Source: Bacillota bacterium
GTDB lineage: Bacteria > Bacillota > UBA4882 > UBA8346
Length of the DNA stretch: 64,000 nucleotides
Direction: 5' to 3'
NCBI GenBank assembly: GCA_023435225.1
Contig: JAEYRX010000064.1
Location: forward strand, 62,001 to 126,000
The position numbers and the translations under genes are program-made. The notes beneath the pieces are model-generated. The model did no database searches. It saw only the letters and a program-made list of their open reading frames with translations, and was not told where the DNA came from. This document shows positions 1-7,472 of the stretch, piece after piece. Positions within the stretch are counted from its first letter, which is position 1; every line of letters starts with the position of its first letter.

Positions 1-1232
1 CGCCTGATGTTATTCTGGGACATACTTTTCAATACAACTTCCTCACAACCGGATCTAGGGGGGTCTACTACCCCGACATCAAACTCGATCCCGCCCTTCA
101 CTAACTGAGGTAATACCGTTTCAATCGACCCTACAATGAACTGGGTATTTCTAACCTCATTTACTTCAGCATTCTCCGTCGCATTTTTCACCGCTGCTGT
201 TACTACTTCGATCCCATAAACCTTCTTGGCCCGCTCAGCTATGAAAAAGGTTAAGCTACCAACACCACAATAGGCATCCAGTACGGCTTCACTTCCAGAT
301 AACCCGGCATATTCCACCGCTTTTCTGTATAATACCTCGGTTTGGACTGGGTTAACCTGGAAAAAAGATTCCGCCGCTATTTTAAACTTATAATTTCCGA
401 TGTAATCAGTAATAGCATCGACTCCCCACAGCAACCTAGTCTCCGGTCCCAGGATCACATTACTTCGGGATTCATTGACGTTCTGCATCACGCTCTTAAT
501 CTCCGGAAAATATCCGGCCAATTCCCGCGCCAGTTTAGCACCGACCAGAAATTGCTCGCCATTGGTGATAAATACTATCATCGCTTCATCGGTCCGGACG
601 CCGTATTTCATCAGAACATGCCGTAATAAACCAGTTCCTGTCTGCTCATCATAAATTGAAACATGGTACTTCTCTACTACTTCTTTAATTACGGAAGCAA
701 TCCGGTTGATCAGTTCCGGTTGTAACAAACAATTACCGGTGGCAGCGATAATTTGGTGGGTTCCTTTACGGTAAAACCCCATTACCACCTCGACATTCTT
801 TACTCCCAAAGGATATTGGACCTTATTCCGGTAATGCCAAGGTTCGGACATTCCCAAGGTATGATGAACTTTTACCTCTTTTAAACCGCCAATCCTTTCA
901 ACCGCATCAATAACCCGTTGTTGTTTTAAGTTTAACTGATCCTGGTAATTCAGATGTTGTAACTGACAACCACCACATAAACCAGCAATCCGGCAAGCAG
1001 GGTTGATCCGCTGGGAGGCCGGTCGTAGTATTCTTAGAACTGTTCCTCTGGCAAAGTTCTTTTTAACTTCAGTAATTTTAATTAGCGCCTGCTCTCCCTG
1101 GAGAACTTCCGGCACAAAAATAGTAAAGTTCCGAAATCGTCCGACTCCTTCACCCTCATAACCATATCCGTTAATATTCAATTCTATTTTTTGCCCCGGT
1201 TTAACCGGTGCTTCGCTTCGAACATTTTTCAC
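1..1232 (-). CDS. 23S rRNA (uracil-C5)-methyltransferase, RlmD/RumA-like, 3' end cut by the window
   Basis: The protein reads through the left edge, so the C-terminus is missing; about 411 codons are visible. It starts with a TRAM-like RNA-binding domain (about residues 9-65), followed by the iron-sulfur Cys pattern C-x5-C-x2-C (residues 80, 86, 89, in the context LCGGCQLQH) and a further Cys in GNCLLQ. The SAM-binding motif LDAYCGVGSLTF and the motif DPPRSGCEE follow. This is the layout of the RumA/RlmD/RlmCD family, which methylates uracils of 23S rRNA at C5 using SAM. The catalytic Cys normally lies just after the visible end. The start is taken as GTG at 1232, because an in-frame stop lies about 60 nt upstream and no ATG is available; the ribosome site there is weak. 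TrmA-like tRNA methylation is the alternative. The family is clear, the exact target base is not. Confidence 0.9.
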   Translation of the reverse strand, partial: MKNVRSEAPVKPGQKIELNINGYGYEGEGVGRFRNFTIFVPEVLQGEQALIKITEVKKNFARGTVLRILRPASQRINPACRIAGLCGGCQLQHLNYQDQLNLKQQRVIDAVERIGGLKEVKVHHTLGMSEPWHYRNKVQYPLGVKNVEVVMGFYRKGTHQIIAATGNCLLQPELINRIASVIKEVVEKYHVSIYDEQTGTGLLRHVLMKYGVRTDEAMIVFITNGEQFLVGAKLARELAGYFPEIKSVMQNVNESRSNVILGPETRLLWGVDAITDYIGNYKFKIAAESFFQVNPVQTEVLYRKAVEYAGLSGSEAVLDAYCGVGSLTFFIAERAKKVYGIEVVTAAVKNATENAEVNEVRNTQFIVGSIETVLPQLVKGGIEFDVGVVDPPRSGCEEVVLKSMSQNNIR

Positions 1233-1415
1233 TGTAACTTCACTCTTTTCAAAATTTGTTTTATTAGTGGTTATTCGCGTAATTCGTGGTTAAAAAAGCT
1301 CTTTAAGAAACCACTAATGAACACTAATACACACAAATCATTAATTTTAAATACAAATCGGAATACTATTAAGAACATTTTTTGACAAAATTGAATTTCC
1401 TTCACCACTCTTGCC

Positions 1416-2720
1416 TCATGCCTCTCGACTCTCGTCTATTTCCATCCCCTTCAACGCTAAGGCGCACTCCAGCCTTTTCCGTTGTAATTGACAACCGAGT
1501 TTGTCAGGTTTATAGATTGAACCGTTCATTAAATGAGCATTGGCATGACAACCTCCGCTGCAATAAAAACGGGCCCAGCAATCGGCACAGCCTTCTTTAG
1601 TATATAAAGTTGCTTTCCCAAATTCCTGCCGGAGCTTATCGTTAACGATCCCCTCATTAACATTACCCATTAAAAAACCTTCCCGTCCCACAAATTGGTG
1701 GCAAGGATAAAATTCGCCTCTAGGAGTAACCGCAAAATAATCAAACCCCGCACCGCAGCCGGTTAATCTTTTTGGTAAACACGGGCCATGTTCCAGACTA
1801 ATTTCAAAATGGAAAAAAGTAAAACTCTGACCCAAGTTCTTTTTTTTAAGATAAAACTCAGCTAACTTTTCATATTCACTATAAATTTCCGGTAAATCTT
1901 CTTCCCGCAAGCGGTATTCCCCGTCTTTATCGACTACCGGTTCCAGCGAAAGCTCCCGAAAACCCAAATCATATATATGTTTTACATCTTCACAAAAATC
2001 CAAATTAGCTGCAGTATATGTTCCCCGTAAATAATAATTATTATGGTGACGTTCTTTAATTAACTCCGACATTTGAGGCAGAACCCGCCGATAGCTGCCG
2101 TACCCCCTCATTCTGTCATTTACCTCTGGTCTTCCATCCAAAGATAATACCATGGAGATATTTTCTTCATTTAAAAATTGACGGGCCTCTCTATCGAGTT
2201 TTAAGCCATTAGTGGTCAAAGTAAAATTTATTACTTTTTCCCGCTTGGCGGCGTTTATTTTACCATAAGCTACTATTTGCTTGACAATAGCTAGATTTAA
2301 TAATGGCTCACCGCCAAAAAAATCCACCTCTAACTGGTGACGGTTACCGGATTGTTCCAAAAGCAAATCGATGGCCTTTTGCCCGACTTCCAGGCTCATA
2401 TGTTCCCTATCCCCGCCAAATGGCCCGGTCCCCGCAAAACAATATTTACAACGCAAATTACAGTCATGAGATGCATGCAAGCAGAGGGCTTTTAAAACCT
2501 GTTCTCGTTGTAGTCCAATTGGCTCTTCCGCTTGTTCCCGAAGATACCCTTGGGAACGCAATTCATTAAGCTCATCTTCAACCACAACTTTTGTTTCAGC
2601 ATCTATTGGGGTCCCTTGCAAATATTTAAATACCGGTTCTTCAATCTCAAAAAGTGAATTAGTTAAAACATCAAATAAAAAAAACTTCTCTAACGCCTTA
2701 AATGAATGCCAGTTAGCCAT
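1416..2720 (-). CDS. scfB: SCIFF peptide maturase, radical SAM/SPASM protein
   Basis: 434 residues. The radical SAM cluster motif CNLRCKYC (Cys 87, 91, 94) follows a short N-terminal peptide-recognition-like region. The C-terminal SPASM region carries many Cys (CGAGFDYF, YPCHQF, CADCWARFYCSGGCHAN, KLGCQLQ) for auxiliary Fe-S clusters. In this family the enzyme links Cys sulfurs of the SCIFF precursor to neighbouring residues, making thioether-bridged ranthipeptides. The assignment rests on these motifs plus the SCIFF gene 240 bp upstream on the same strand. A hairpin terminator lies between the two genes, so the maturase would be made from partial read-through or a promoter of its own. The start MANWHSF is preceded by a plausible ribosome site. 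The length is normal for the family. Confidence 0.95.
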   Translation of the reverse strand: MANWHSFKALEKFFLFDVLTNSLFEIEEPVFKYLQGTPIDAETKVVVEDELNELRSQGYLREQAEEPIGLQREQVLKALCLHASHDCNLRCKYCFAGTGPFGGDREHMSLEVGQKAIDLLLEQSGNRHQLEVDFFGGEPLLNLAIVKQIVAYGKINAAKREKVINFTLTTNGLKLDREARQFLNEENISMVLSLDGRPEVNDRMRGYGSYRRVLPQMSELIKERHHNNYYLRGTYTAANLDFCEDVKHIYDLGFRELSLEPVVDKDGEYRLREEDLPEIYSEYEKLAEFYLKKKNLGQSFTFFHFEISLEHGPCLPKRLTGCGAGFDYFAVTPRGEFYPCHQFVGREGFLMGNVNEGIVNDKLRQEFGKATLYTKEGCADCWARFYCSGGCHANAHLMNGSIYKPDKLGCQLQRKRLECALALKGMEIDESREA

Positions 2721-2863
2721 TAAATGTTCATTCCTTTCACTTCAAAACCTAAAATTCAAAAGCTTTAATAAAACATTAGCTATATTCGATTGATTAATAA
2801 TTTCTTTTTCTCTGTGTCTTAGTGCCTCTGTGGTTAATTCTTAAACCACAATTTCGGAAAACG

Positions 2864-2885
2864 AAAAAGCCATGTATCCATGGCT
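2864..2885 (-). terminator. Rho-independent terminator after the SCIFF gene
   Basis: Read on the minus strand, a 7-bp stem AGCCATG/CATGGCT with a 4-nt loop is followed by TTTTT. It lies between SCIFF (stop at 2958) and its maturase (start at 2720), so it should favour a short, abundant peptide transcript over the enzyme message. Confidence 0.75.
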
Positions 2886-2957
2886 AATCATTAAAAGAAT
2901 TATAGAACTTAATACGCATAAATATTATGTAATTTTTTATATATTGTTATATATGCC

Positions 2958-3095
2958 TTATTTCTGGCAAACTTGATTTCCAACCGTACAAGAAGTTTTA
3001 CAAGCTGATTGACAGGAATTTTTACAAGCTCCGCATCCTCCGGTGGAAATAGTGTTTGCTAATTTACCCCGACTAATAGTTTTAATTAACTTCAT
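2958..3095 (-). CDS. scfA: SCIFF ranthipeptide precursor (six cysteines in forty-five)
   Basis: 45 residues starting MKLIKTISRGK, with six Cys in the C-terminal half in the family pattern GGCGACKNSCQSACK followed by TSCTVGNQVC. The length and six Cys match the SCIFF family definition, and the cognate maturase is the next gene. The start is fixed by a strong ribosome site GGAGG seven bases before ATG at 3095; an in-frame upstream extension would run into the tRNA and is not real. SCIFF peptides are RiPPs with Cys thioether links, near-universal in Clostridia; a role in population-density signalling has been proposed but is not settled. The mature form here cannot be read from sequence. The ATG sits only 20 nt after the tRNA-Ala 3' end. 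Confidence 0.95.
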   Translation of the reverse strand: MKLIKTISRGKLANTISTGGCGACKNSCQSACKTSCTVGNQVCQK

Positions 3096-3115
3096 ATTAT
3101 AACCTCCAGTAATTA

Positions 3116-3191
3116 TGGTGGACCTGAAGGGATTCGAACCCTCGACCTCTGCGATGCGAACGCAGCGCTCTCCCAACTGAGCCACAGGCCC
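3116..3191 (-). tRNA. tRNA-Ala (anticodon CGC)
   Basis: The 76-nt minus-strand sequence folds into a full cloverleaf. The acceptor stem GGGCCTG/CAGGTCC includes the G3-U70 wobble that identifies alanine tRNAs, the D arm is GCTC/GAGC, the anticodon loop is TTCGCAT (anticodon CGC, reading GCG), and the T arm carries TTCGAAT. The terminal CCA is encoded. It is sandwiched with almost no spacing between the small Cys protein gene (16 nt upstream) and SCIFF (20 nt downstream), so the three appear to share one primary transcript. Confidence 0.97.
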
Positions 3192-3207
3192 TTATCTGTT
3201 TAATATT

Positions 3208-3384
3208 CTAACCTTGATAAATACAGGAACCGCCAAAATAAGCATCCCACTTTTTGCAACGATGCCGTTCCTTAAGAGATCTGGGTTCTCCAAGTTCCTC
3301 ACGGCAAACTTCGCGGTCTTTCACAAAATGATTACAACTATCACATACTTTCATCACTTCATCATGAGTTAATTTAAAGACCAT
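3208..3384 (-). CDS. Small cysteine-rich protein of unknown function
   Basis: 58 residues starting MVFKLTHDEV, with five Cys including a CxxC (CDSC) and many charged residues (EVCREELGEPRSLKERHRCKKW). The spacing suggests metal binding or disulfides, but I do not recognise a family. The start is taken as the ATG at 3384 because GAGGTGG sits correctly before it; a GTG three codons upstream overlaps that site. A near-consensus promoter lies about 60 nt upstream, and tRNA-Ala and SCIFF follow directly, so this is the first gene of the unit. A link to SCIFF function is suggested only by position. Confidence 0.7.
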   Translation of the reverse strand: MVFKLTHDEVMKVCDSCNHFVKDREVCREELGEPRSLKERHRCKKWDAYFGGSCIYQG

Positions 3385-3441
3385 TATTCCCACCTCGCAG
3401 ATAGTATCGTTACGTTAGTGGAGGTCTTGATGCTGTAACTT

Positions 3442-3470
3442 ATTATAACAGAAAGTTTTTTTCTTGCCAA
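3442..3470 (-). promoter_or_regulatory. Sigma-A-type promoter of the small protein/tRNA-Ala/SCIFF unit
   Basis: On the minus strand TTGGCA, a 17-nt spacer, then TATAAT. The -10 is perfect and the -35 differs by one base from TTGACA. Transcription would start near 3435 and run through the small Cys gene, tRNA-Ala and SCIFF. Confidence 0.75.
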
Positions 3471-3598
3471 GCACCTGTAATTTTTTCTATATCTTTATTT
3501 ATAGAATTTGACATTTCTTTATAATCACCTTCCACTCTGTAAATATTTTATAAAAAATCCCATATTTTTGTTTTATTAATTATGGATATATAAATAGT

Positions 3599-4447
3599 CT
3601 ATTTAGTTTTTCTCAATCTTATATCTTTTCTCAAAATTAATATATTCTGATGGGTAATGTTAGGTACAAAACAAGTTTTGACAGCATAGGGCTTTAATGG
3701 CCGCTGTGTAGCTTTATTCCACCAAATACGTACTCCTTTCCATTTAAATCCTACTTCTCTTAATGCTTCAGCTACTAATACCCCTAAAGGTAAATATTCT
3801 CCCTGGTAATAACGGTCACCTATCATTAGGATTAAATAACGTTCCGGCTTTAAAATACGTAAAGCTTCTTCTCCAAATAACTTAATCTTCGTTAAATATT
3901 CTTCATAGCTGTTACAATTACCTAAATCATACTTTTGATGGGATTTCATATTAAAATTAGTTTCATTTTTAAACTTTATTTTTTGTTGTTGGCATCCATA
4001 AGGCGGATCAGTAATTATCGCAGCAATAGTCTCATCAGCAAAATCCTTCATTACTTCCAGACAATCACCCCTAATCATTCTAGATGTAAATTCACAGGTA
4101 TTCTCATTATCTGAATTCACTACGAAAACACCATTTTCTTTTCTAAATCCAATTGTAAGCTTATGAAACAAATCAACCCATAACGGATTAATTTCAATCC
4201 CAATTGCTTTTCTCCCGGCTAACTCTGCCCCCAACAACGTTCCCCCTACACCGGCAAAAGGATCTAAAATTATTTCTCCATTTTTTGTAAAAAACTTGAT
4301 AATATCACGCATTAATTCAGGTGGTTTCATAGCTCCGTGATTTTTTCGTAAGTAATGGGTTCGGTCGGGGGGATAATTAGTTTCATAAATCGTATTAGTC
4401 CAGTAAAGCCATTCAGACCCTGTTAGTTCATTCAAGCGGTTCTCCAA
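3599..4447 (-). CDS. Orphan DNA methyltransferase (N4-cytosine/N6-adenine type)
   Basis: 282 residues. A motif-X-like KPPELMRDII stretch precedes the SAM-binding motif DPFAGVGGT (residues 62-70), and the catalytic DPPYG begins at residue 147. DPPY marks amino-methyltransferases acting on adenine N6 or cytosine N4. Motif I lies before motif IV. A long charged insert follows DPPYG, where target recognition may sit. There is no endonuclease or specificity gene beside it, so it looks solitary and may be regulatory or a remnant of a restriction system. The start is a TTG at 4447 with GGAG upstream; the next ATG would remove conserved N-terminal residues. The target sequence cannot be predicted. 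Confidence 0.85.
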   Translation of the reverse strand: MENRLNELTGSEWLYWTNTIYETNYPPDRTHYLRKNHGAMKPPELMRDIIKFFTKNGEIILDPFAGVGGTLLGAELAGRKAIGIEINPLWVDLFHKLTIGFRKENGVFVVNSDNENTCEFTSRMIRGDCLEVMKDFADETIAAIITDPPYGCQQQKIKFKNETNFNMKSHQKYDLGNCNSYEEYLTKIKLFGEEALRILKPERYLILMIGDRYYQGEYLPLGVLVAEALREVGFKWKGVRIWWNKATQRPLKPYAVKTCFVPNITHQNILILRKDIRLRKTK

Positions 4448-4522
4448 TCTATCTCCAACCTTTGATTAATCAATTTTTAGTATTCTTACCCATCTGAGCG
4501 TTTTTCATTATCTAAAATCATA

Positions 4523-4562
4523 GAAAAATTAAAACCTTCCACTAAACTAGTTTAGTGGAAGG
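4523..4562 (-). terminator. Terminator with a perfect 28-bp palindrome
   Basis: 4535-4562 is a perfect palindrome with half-site CCTTCCACTAAA. On the minus strand it is followed by TTTTAATTTTT. It lies 86 nt after the stop of the leftward gene ending at 4648, so it should end that transcript. Confidence 0.8.
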
Positions 4563-4647
4563 CGTATAATAAATAAAATATCTACTTACCCATCATAATC
4601 CTTTTTAATAAGACACAATTTTATTATTCCTAGATTTTTGCAATAAG

Positions 4648-5562
4648 TTATTTTTCAATAGTATAAACCCTTACCGGTTCTTTTACCTGTAAATAAAACT
4701 CAGTTCCCCCCGGAATCATTTTTTCCTTACCTTTGACCACTAAACCCAATAATATACCTCCGGGACCAAAAGCCAGCATTCCGGCAGCACTTGCTCCAAC
4801 AGCAAGTTGCCGGGAACGATCCATCTCTAAAGCCTTTGTCCCATAATACATTTTTACAGGGGTTCCATCCAAAGCCTTTACTTCTGCAAAGTCCAACATT
4901 AACCGGGCATCTCTTCCCAAATTTGACGGCTTGCTTACTTGTTTCAACAAACCATTTCCGGTACTTCCTACTGGAAACAAAACATAATCATTTTCTAAAA
5001 CCGTATCGGTAATTTCAAATTGAAACCTTGTTCCCGGCTTATTTTGTGAAGAACTTAACTCGTTTATCATTTGGACCTTAATTAAAAGACCTTCGGGAAT
5101 AGTAATCCATTTCCCTTTAATCGTCCCGTCCGGAAACACTTGAATAATTAACCTTTCAAGTCGCTTGGTTACCGGTCCCGAATAATTTGTATCAAATAAT
5201 GCTTTTTCGATCTTCTCCAATCTTGCTTCAAGCGAACCTGAAAAACCCTTTTTATATAGGATCCATTCCAATGCTTGGATTTTAAATAACAACGAAACAT
5301 CATAAGGTTGATTGACATATAAAAGATTTTCTAATCTGGTCAAGCGTTCGACCAGACTTCCTTCTCTAGTTCTTCCGGTCATCATTTCTTCCAACTTACC
5401 AAGTCTTTCAAATAAACTACCTTCGCTAATTTCTCCGGTAACTACTGTTTCCAATTCATCAATCCATTCAAGAGGATTCTTAACGGAATTTTCAGCTTGG
5501 ATAGTAATATTCAACACAAAAAAAATTAAAATCATACATAAAATCCGCCGAAAATGAACCAT
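4648..5562 (-). CDS. Exported protein with RLxxLE repeats and a beta-rich C-terminal domain, unknown function
   Basis: 304 residues with an N-terminal signal peptide (about 1-23, ending TIQAEN). Residues 30-150 hold at least five copies of a motif close to GSLxERLxxLExxL, probably amphipathic helices. The repeat style resembles RLERLEKLVFG repeats seen in cyanobacterial and other diderm envelope proteins (from memory, not searched). The C-terminal half (IPEGLLIKVQMINELSS onward) is beta-rich, with a Gly/Ala-rich hydrophobic hairpin near residue 260 (AAGMLAFGPGGILLGLVV). The start has a strong AGGAGG. It is followed by its own terminator and preceded by the SLH-barrel gene 38 bp upstream, so a periplasmic or outer-membrane role is likely. 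No specific function is assigned. Confidence 0.75.
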   Translation of the reverse strand: MVHFRRILCMILIFFVLNITIQAENSVKNPLEWIDELETVVTGEISEGSLFERLGKLEEMMTGRTREGSLVERLTRLENLLYVNQPYDVSLLFKIQALEWILYKKGFSGSLEARLEKIEKALFDTNYSGPVTKRLERLIIQVFPDGTIKGKWITIPEGLLIKVQMINELSSSQNKPGTRFQFEITDTVLENDYVLFPVGSTGNGLLKQVSKPSNLGRDARLMLDFAEVKALDGTPVKMYYGTKALEMDRSRQLAVGASAAGMLAFGPGGILLGLVVKGKEKMIPGGTEFYLQVKEPVRVYTIEK

Positions 5563-5600
5563 TATACCTCCTAATGATATTACTAGTACAACTTGTTTCT

Positions 5601-6971
5601 CTAAAAACGAACTGATAAGGTACCGGAAACTACAGGATCATCAAAGTTTAATAACTGATAGGCTAACCACAGTGTTACCCAATCATTATAATCTACTCCA
5701 ATGGAAGTAGTACTTAATAGGCCGGTTTTTAATTGTGAATTTACTAAAGATTGATAGGTTAAAACCGACCAATAATTATCCACTCTATAATTAACCCCGG
5801 CGCTTGCTTTAGTATCTGATGGCCATGGAGTTTCAAGACCGGTATTAGTTCCGCGGTATAAGAAATCCAATCCACCATATACCGAAGTCTGTGACCCTAG
5901 AGATACCGTACCTGAAATATTGATTTGAAGTGATTGCAGATTTTTTCCGTTAATTGCATCCAGATCCATTACGGAAGATGGGGCTACCTGCCGGGAATTA
6001 TAAGTTGGAAGTCCAAATTTATTAACTTCAAACTGGTTACTAATGGTTGGATTTTCGGTATTAATAAGATAACTGCCTATTCTTAGTCCTTGGTTTAATG
6101 TTCCTGCCAGTGGCTGAGATTGAAAACCAGTATCCAGTTGTAAATAGCCGTCTAAGGGAAGAACTCCATTATATTTCCAGAGACTATCTACTTGGTTTAT
6201 CCCATTAACTTCATCTAAAAGATTCAGAACTGATTCATTGATCTTATTATCCGTAAACTTACCGTTATTCAATAATACAGCATTGGTATTTTCCAATGGA
6301 AATAAATAATACCCTGCCAATGGTTGTTTACCTTCAGAAGATGGCAGACTTCCTTTTACAACAAGAAATGAATGATTATCTTCCAAGCTTGGCTGGTATA
6401 CAATATTGATATTAGTTTTGGCGCCTTCCAGTAAATCTATATATCCGGAACCAACATATTCGGAAGGAATAAAAATAAAGGACTTTCGTTGAAAATCGCT
6501 GAAATATTGACCATAATAATAATAAGGACTGGTCTTTTCTTCTTTTTTAGAGGAAATAATTAAGTCTAAATCTTGATATTCAGATGTCTGGTTAACGCTA
6601 TCCAATTTCGGGCTAATCTGGGATATATTAGTAACTTGAATTCCCAAATCAGTCAGTTCACTCTTAAATTCAGTAAGCAATTTCTGAATTTGCTCAATAA
6701 CTTGTTTGGATAAATCTTTCGAAGCCAAATCTTTTGTAATCAAACCTTTTATGTAATAAGCCACTTCAAAACGAGAGAGTTGATTCCCCGAACCAACCCA
6801 GTCTGCCGGATAATCGGGCAAAAACCCGCTAAGATGTAAATTCTCCAACGTCTGATAAATCCAGGGCTCTAAAAAGTCCTCTTTTGTTTTTTCGGCGGCA
6901 TATATTACGCCAATAAATATGAATACAATAAGTCCGACCCATATGAGTTTTGAAAGCAAACCCTGAGTCAT
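5601..6971 (-). CDS. SLH-domain outer-membrane beta-barrel protein (OmpM-like)
   Basis: 456 residues. A signal anchor (LIWVGLIVFIFIGVIYA) is followed by one SLH-like segment (about 30-75, YQTLENLHLSGFLPDY and SRFEVAYYIKGL), a coiled-coil stretch (about 80-125), and then a long beta-rich region of alternating polar and hydrophobic residues ending in Phe (SGTLSVRF), the usual signal for outer-membrane barrel insertion. In diderm Firmicutes, SLH-barrel proteins tether the outer membrane to cell-wall polymer; OmpM is the studied example. The stop-to-start overlap with the YqgF-like gene (4 bp) ties it to the LPS export block. Only one SLH unit is evident. Porin activity is not proven. Confidence 0.8.
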   Translation of the reverse strand: MTQGLLSKLIWVGLIVFIFIGVIYAAEKTKEDFLEPWIYQTLENLHLSGFLPDYPADWVGSGNQLSRFEVAYYIKGLITKDLASKDLSKQVIEQIQKLLTEFKSELTDLGIQVTNISQISPKLDSVNQTSEYQDLDLIISSKKEEKTSPYYYYGQYFSDFQRKSFIFIPSEYVGSGYIDLLEGAKTNINIVYQPSLEDNHSFLVVKGSLPSSEGKQPLAGYYLFPLENTNAVLLNNGKFTDNKINESVLNLLDEVNGINQVDSLWKYNGVLPLDGYLQLDTGFQSQPLAGTLNQGLRIGSYLINTENPTISNQFEVNKFGLPTYNSRQVAPSSVMDLDAINGKNLQSLQINISGTVSLGSQTSVYGGLDFLYRGTNTGLETPWPSDTKASAGVNYRVDNYWSVLTYQSLVNSQLKTGLLSTTSIGVDYNDWVTLWLAYQLLNFDDPVVSGTLSVRF

Positions 6972-7390
6972 AATGGTTCCTCTCTTTTCAGTGATAAATT
7001 GTTTTCCTTTAAAAAACGTTCACCTAAAACTACTGCTACATAATCATCATAAGGGTACTTGGTAGTTCTTAGCCCAATTGGGATTAAACGGCCAAATCCT
7101 TTGGTGTTTTCTTCAAAATAGCGATATCGACCTTCAACGCTGGAATTATTTTCATCTACGGTTTTTATTGGTATATTCAAAAAACTAAGCTGTTCTTGAA
7201 TTTTTTTACTGTTAGTCCTATCTCCTATTACAATAACCTTAAATTGGTATTTATTATTTAACTCTTCAATAATTGAGTTTAAATTGTCAATCACAATAAC
7301 TTCTTTTTCTAAAATAACTCCTTTATCATTAAATATCGCCAATCCGCACTTCTGGGTTCCCGGATCTATAGCAATAAAAGTAAAAGAAAT
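6968..7390 (-). CDS. YqgF/RuvX-like RNase H-fold protein, probable ATT start
   Basis: Read from an ATT codon at 7390 the product is 140 residues and begins with FIAIDPGTQKCGLAIFNDKG, the first strand of the YqgF/RuvC RNase H fold with its conserved Asp. The obvious later TTG start (7342) would cut this motif off. An AGGAGG lies seven bases before the ATT, and an in-frame TAG lies just upstream, so no ATG, GTG or TTG can give the full fold. The family processes pre-16S rRNA ends or cleaves DNA junctions; this is a divergent relative, and I recall such genes beside DUF3084 and lpt genes in diderm Firmicutes. It overlaps the SLH-barrel gene by 4 bp. The function here is uncertain. Confidence 0.75.
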   Translation of the reverse strand: MSFTFIAIDPGTQKCGLAIFNDKGVILEKEVIVIDNLNSIIEELNNKYQFKVIVIGDRTNSKKIQEQLSFLNIPIKTVDENNSSVEGRYRYFEENTKGFGRLIPIGLRTTKYPYDDYVAVVLGERFLKENNLSLKREEPL

Positions 7391-7472
7391 TAAAAACCCC
7401 TCCTAGACTTGTGCATTATAACTTATAAAATAATATTATTCTCTATATTTAATTGTAACACAAATTATTCTT

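Noticed and set aside
1382..1600. Plus-strand open frame of 72 codons
   Set aside because: It lies opposite the SCIFF maturase and has no ribosome site; antisense shadow.
2958..3185. A 75-residue version of SCIFF starting inside the tRNA
   Set aside because: The first 30 residues come from the tRNA-Ala sequence; a strong ribosome site and the family length of 45 fix the start at 3095.
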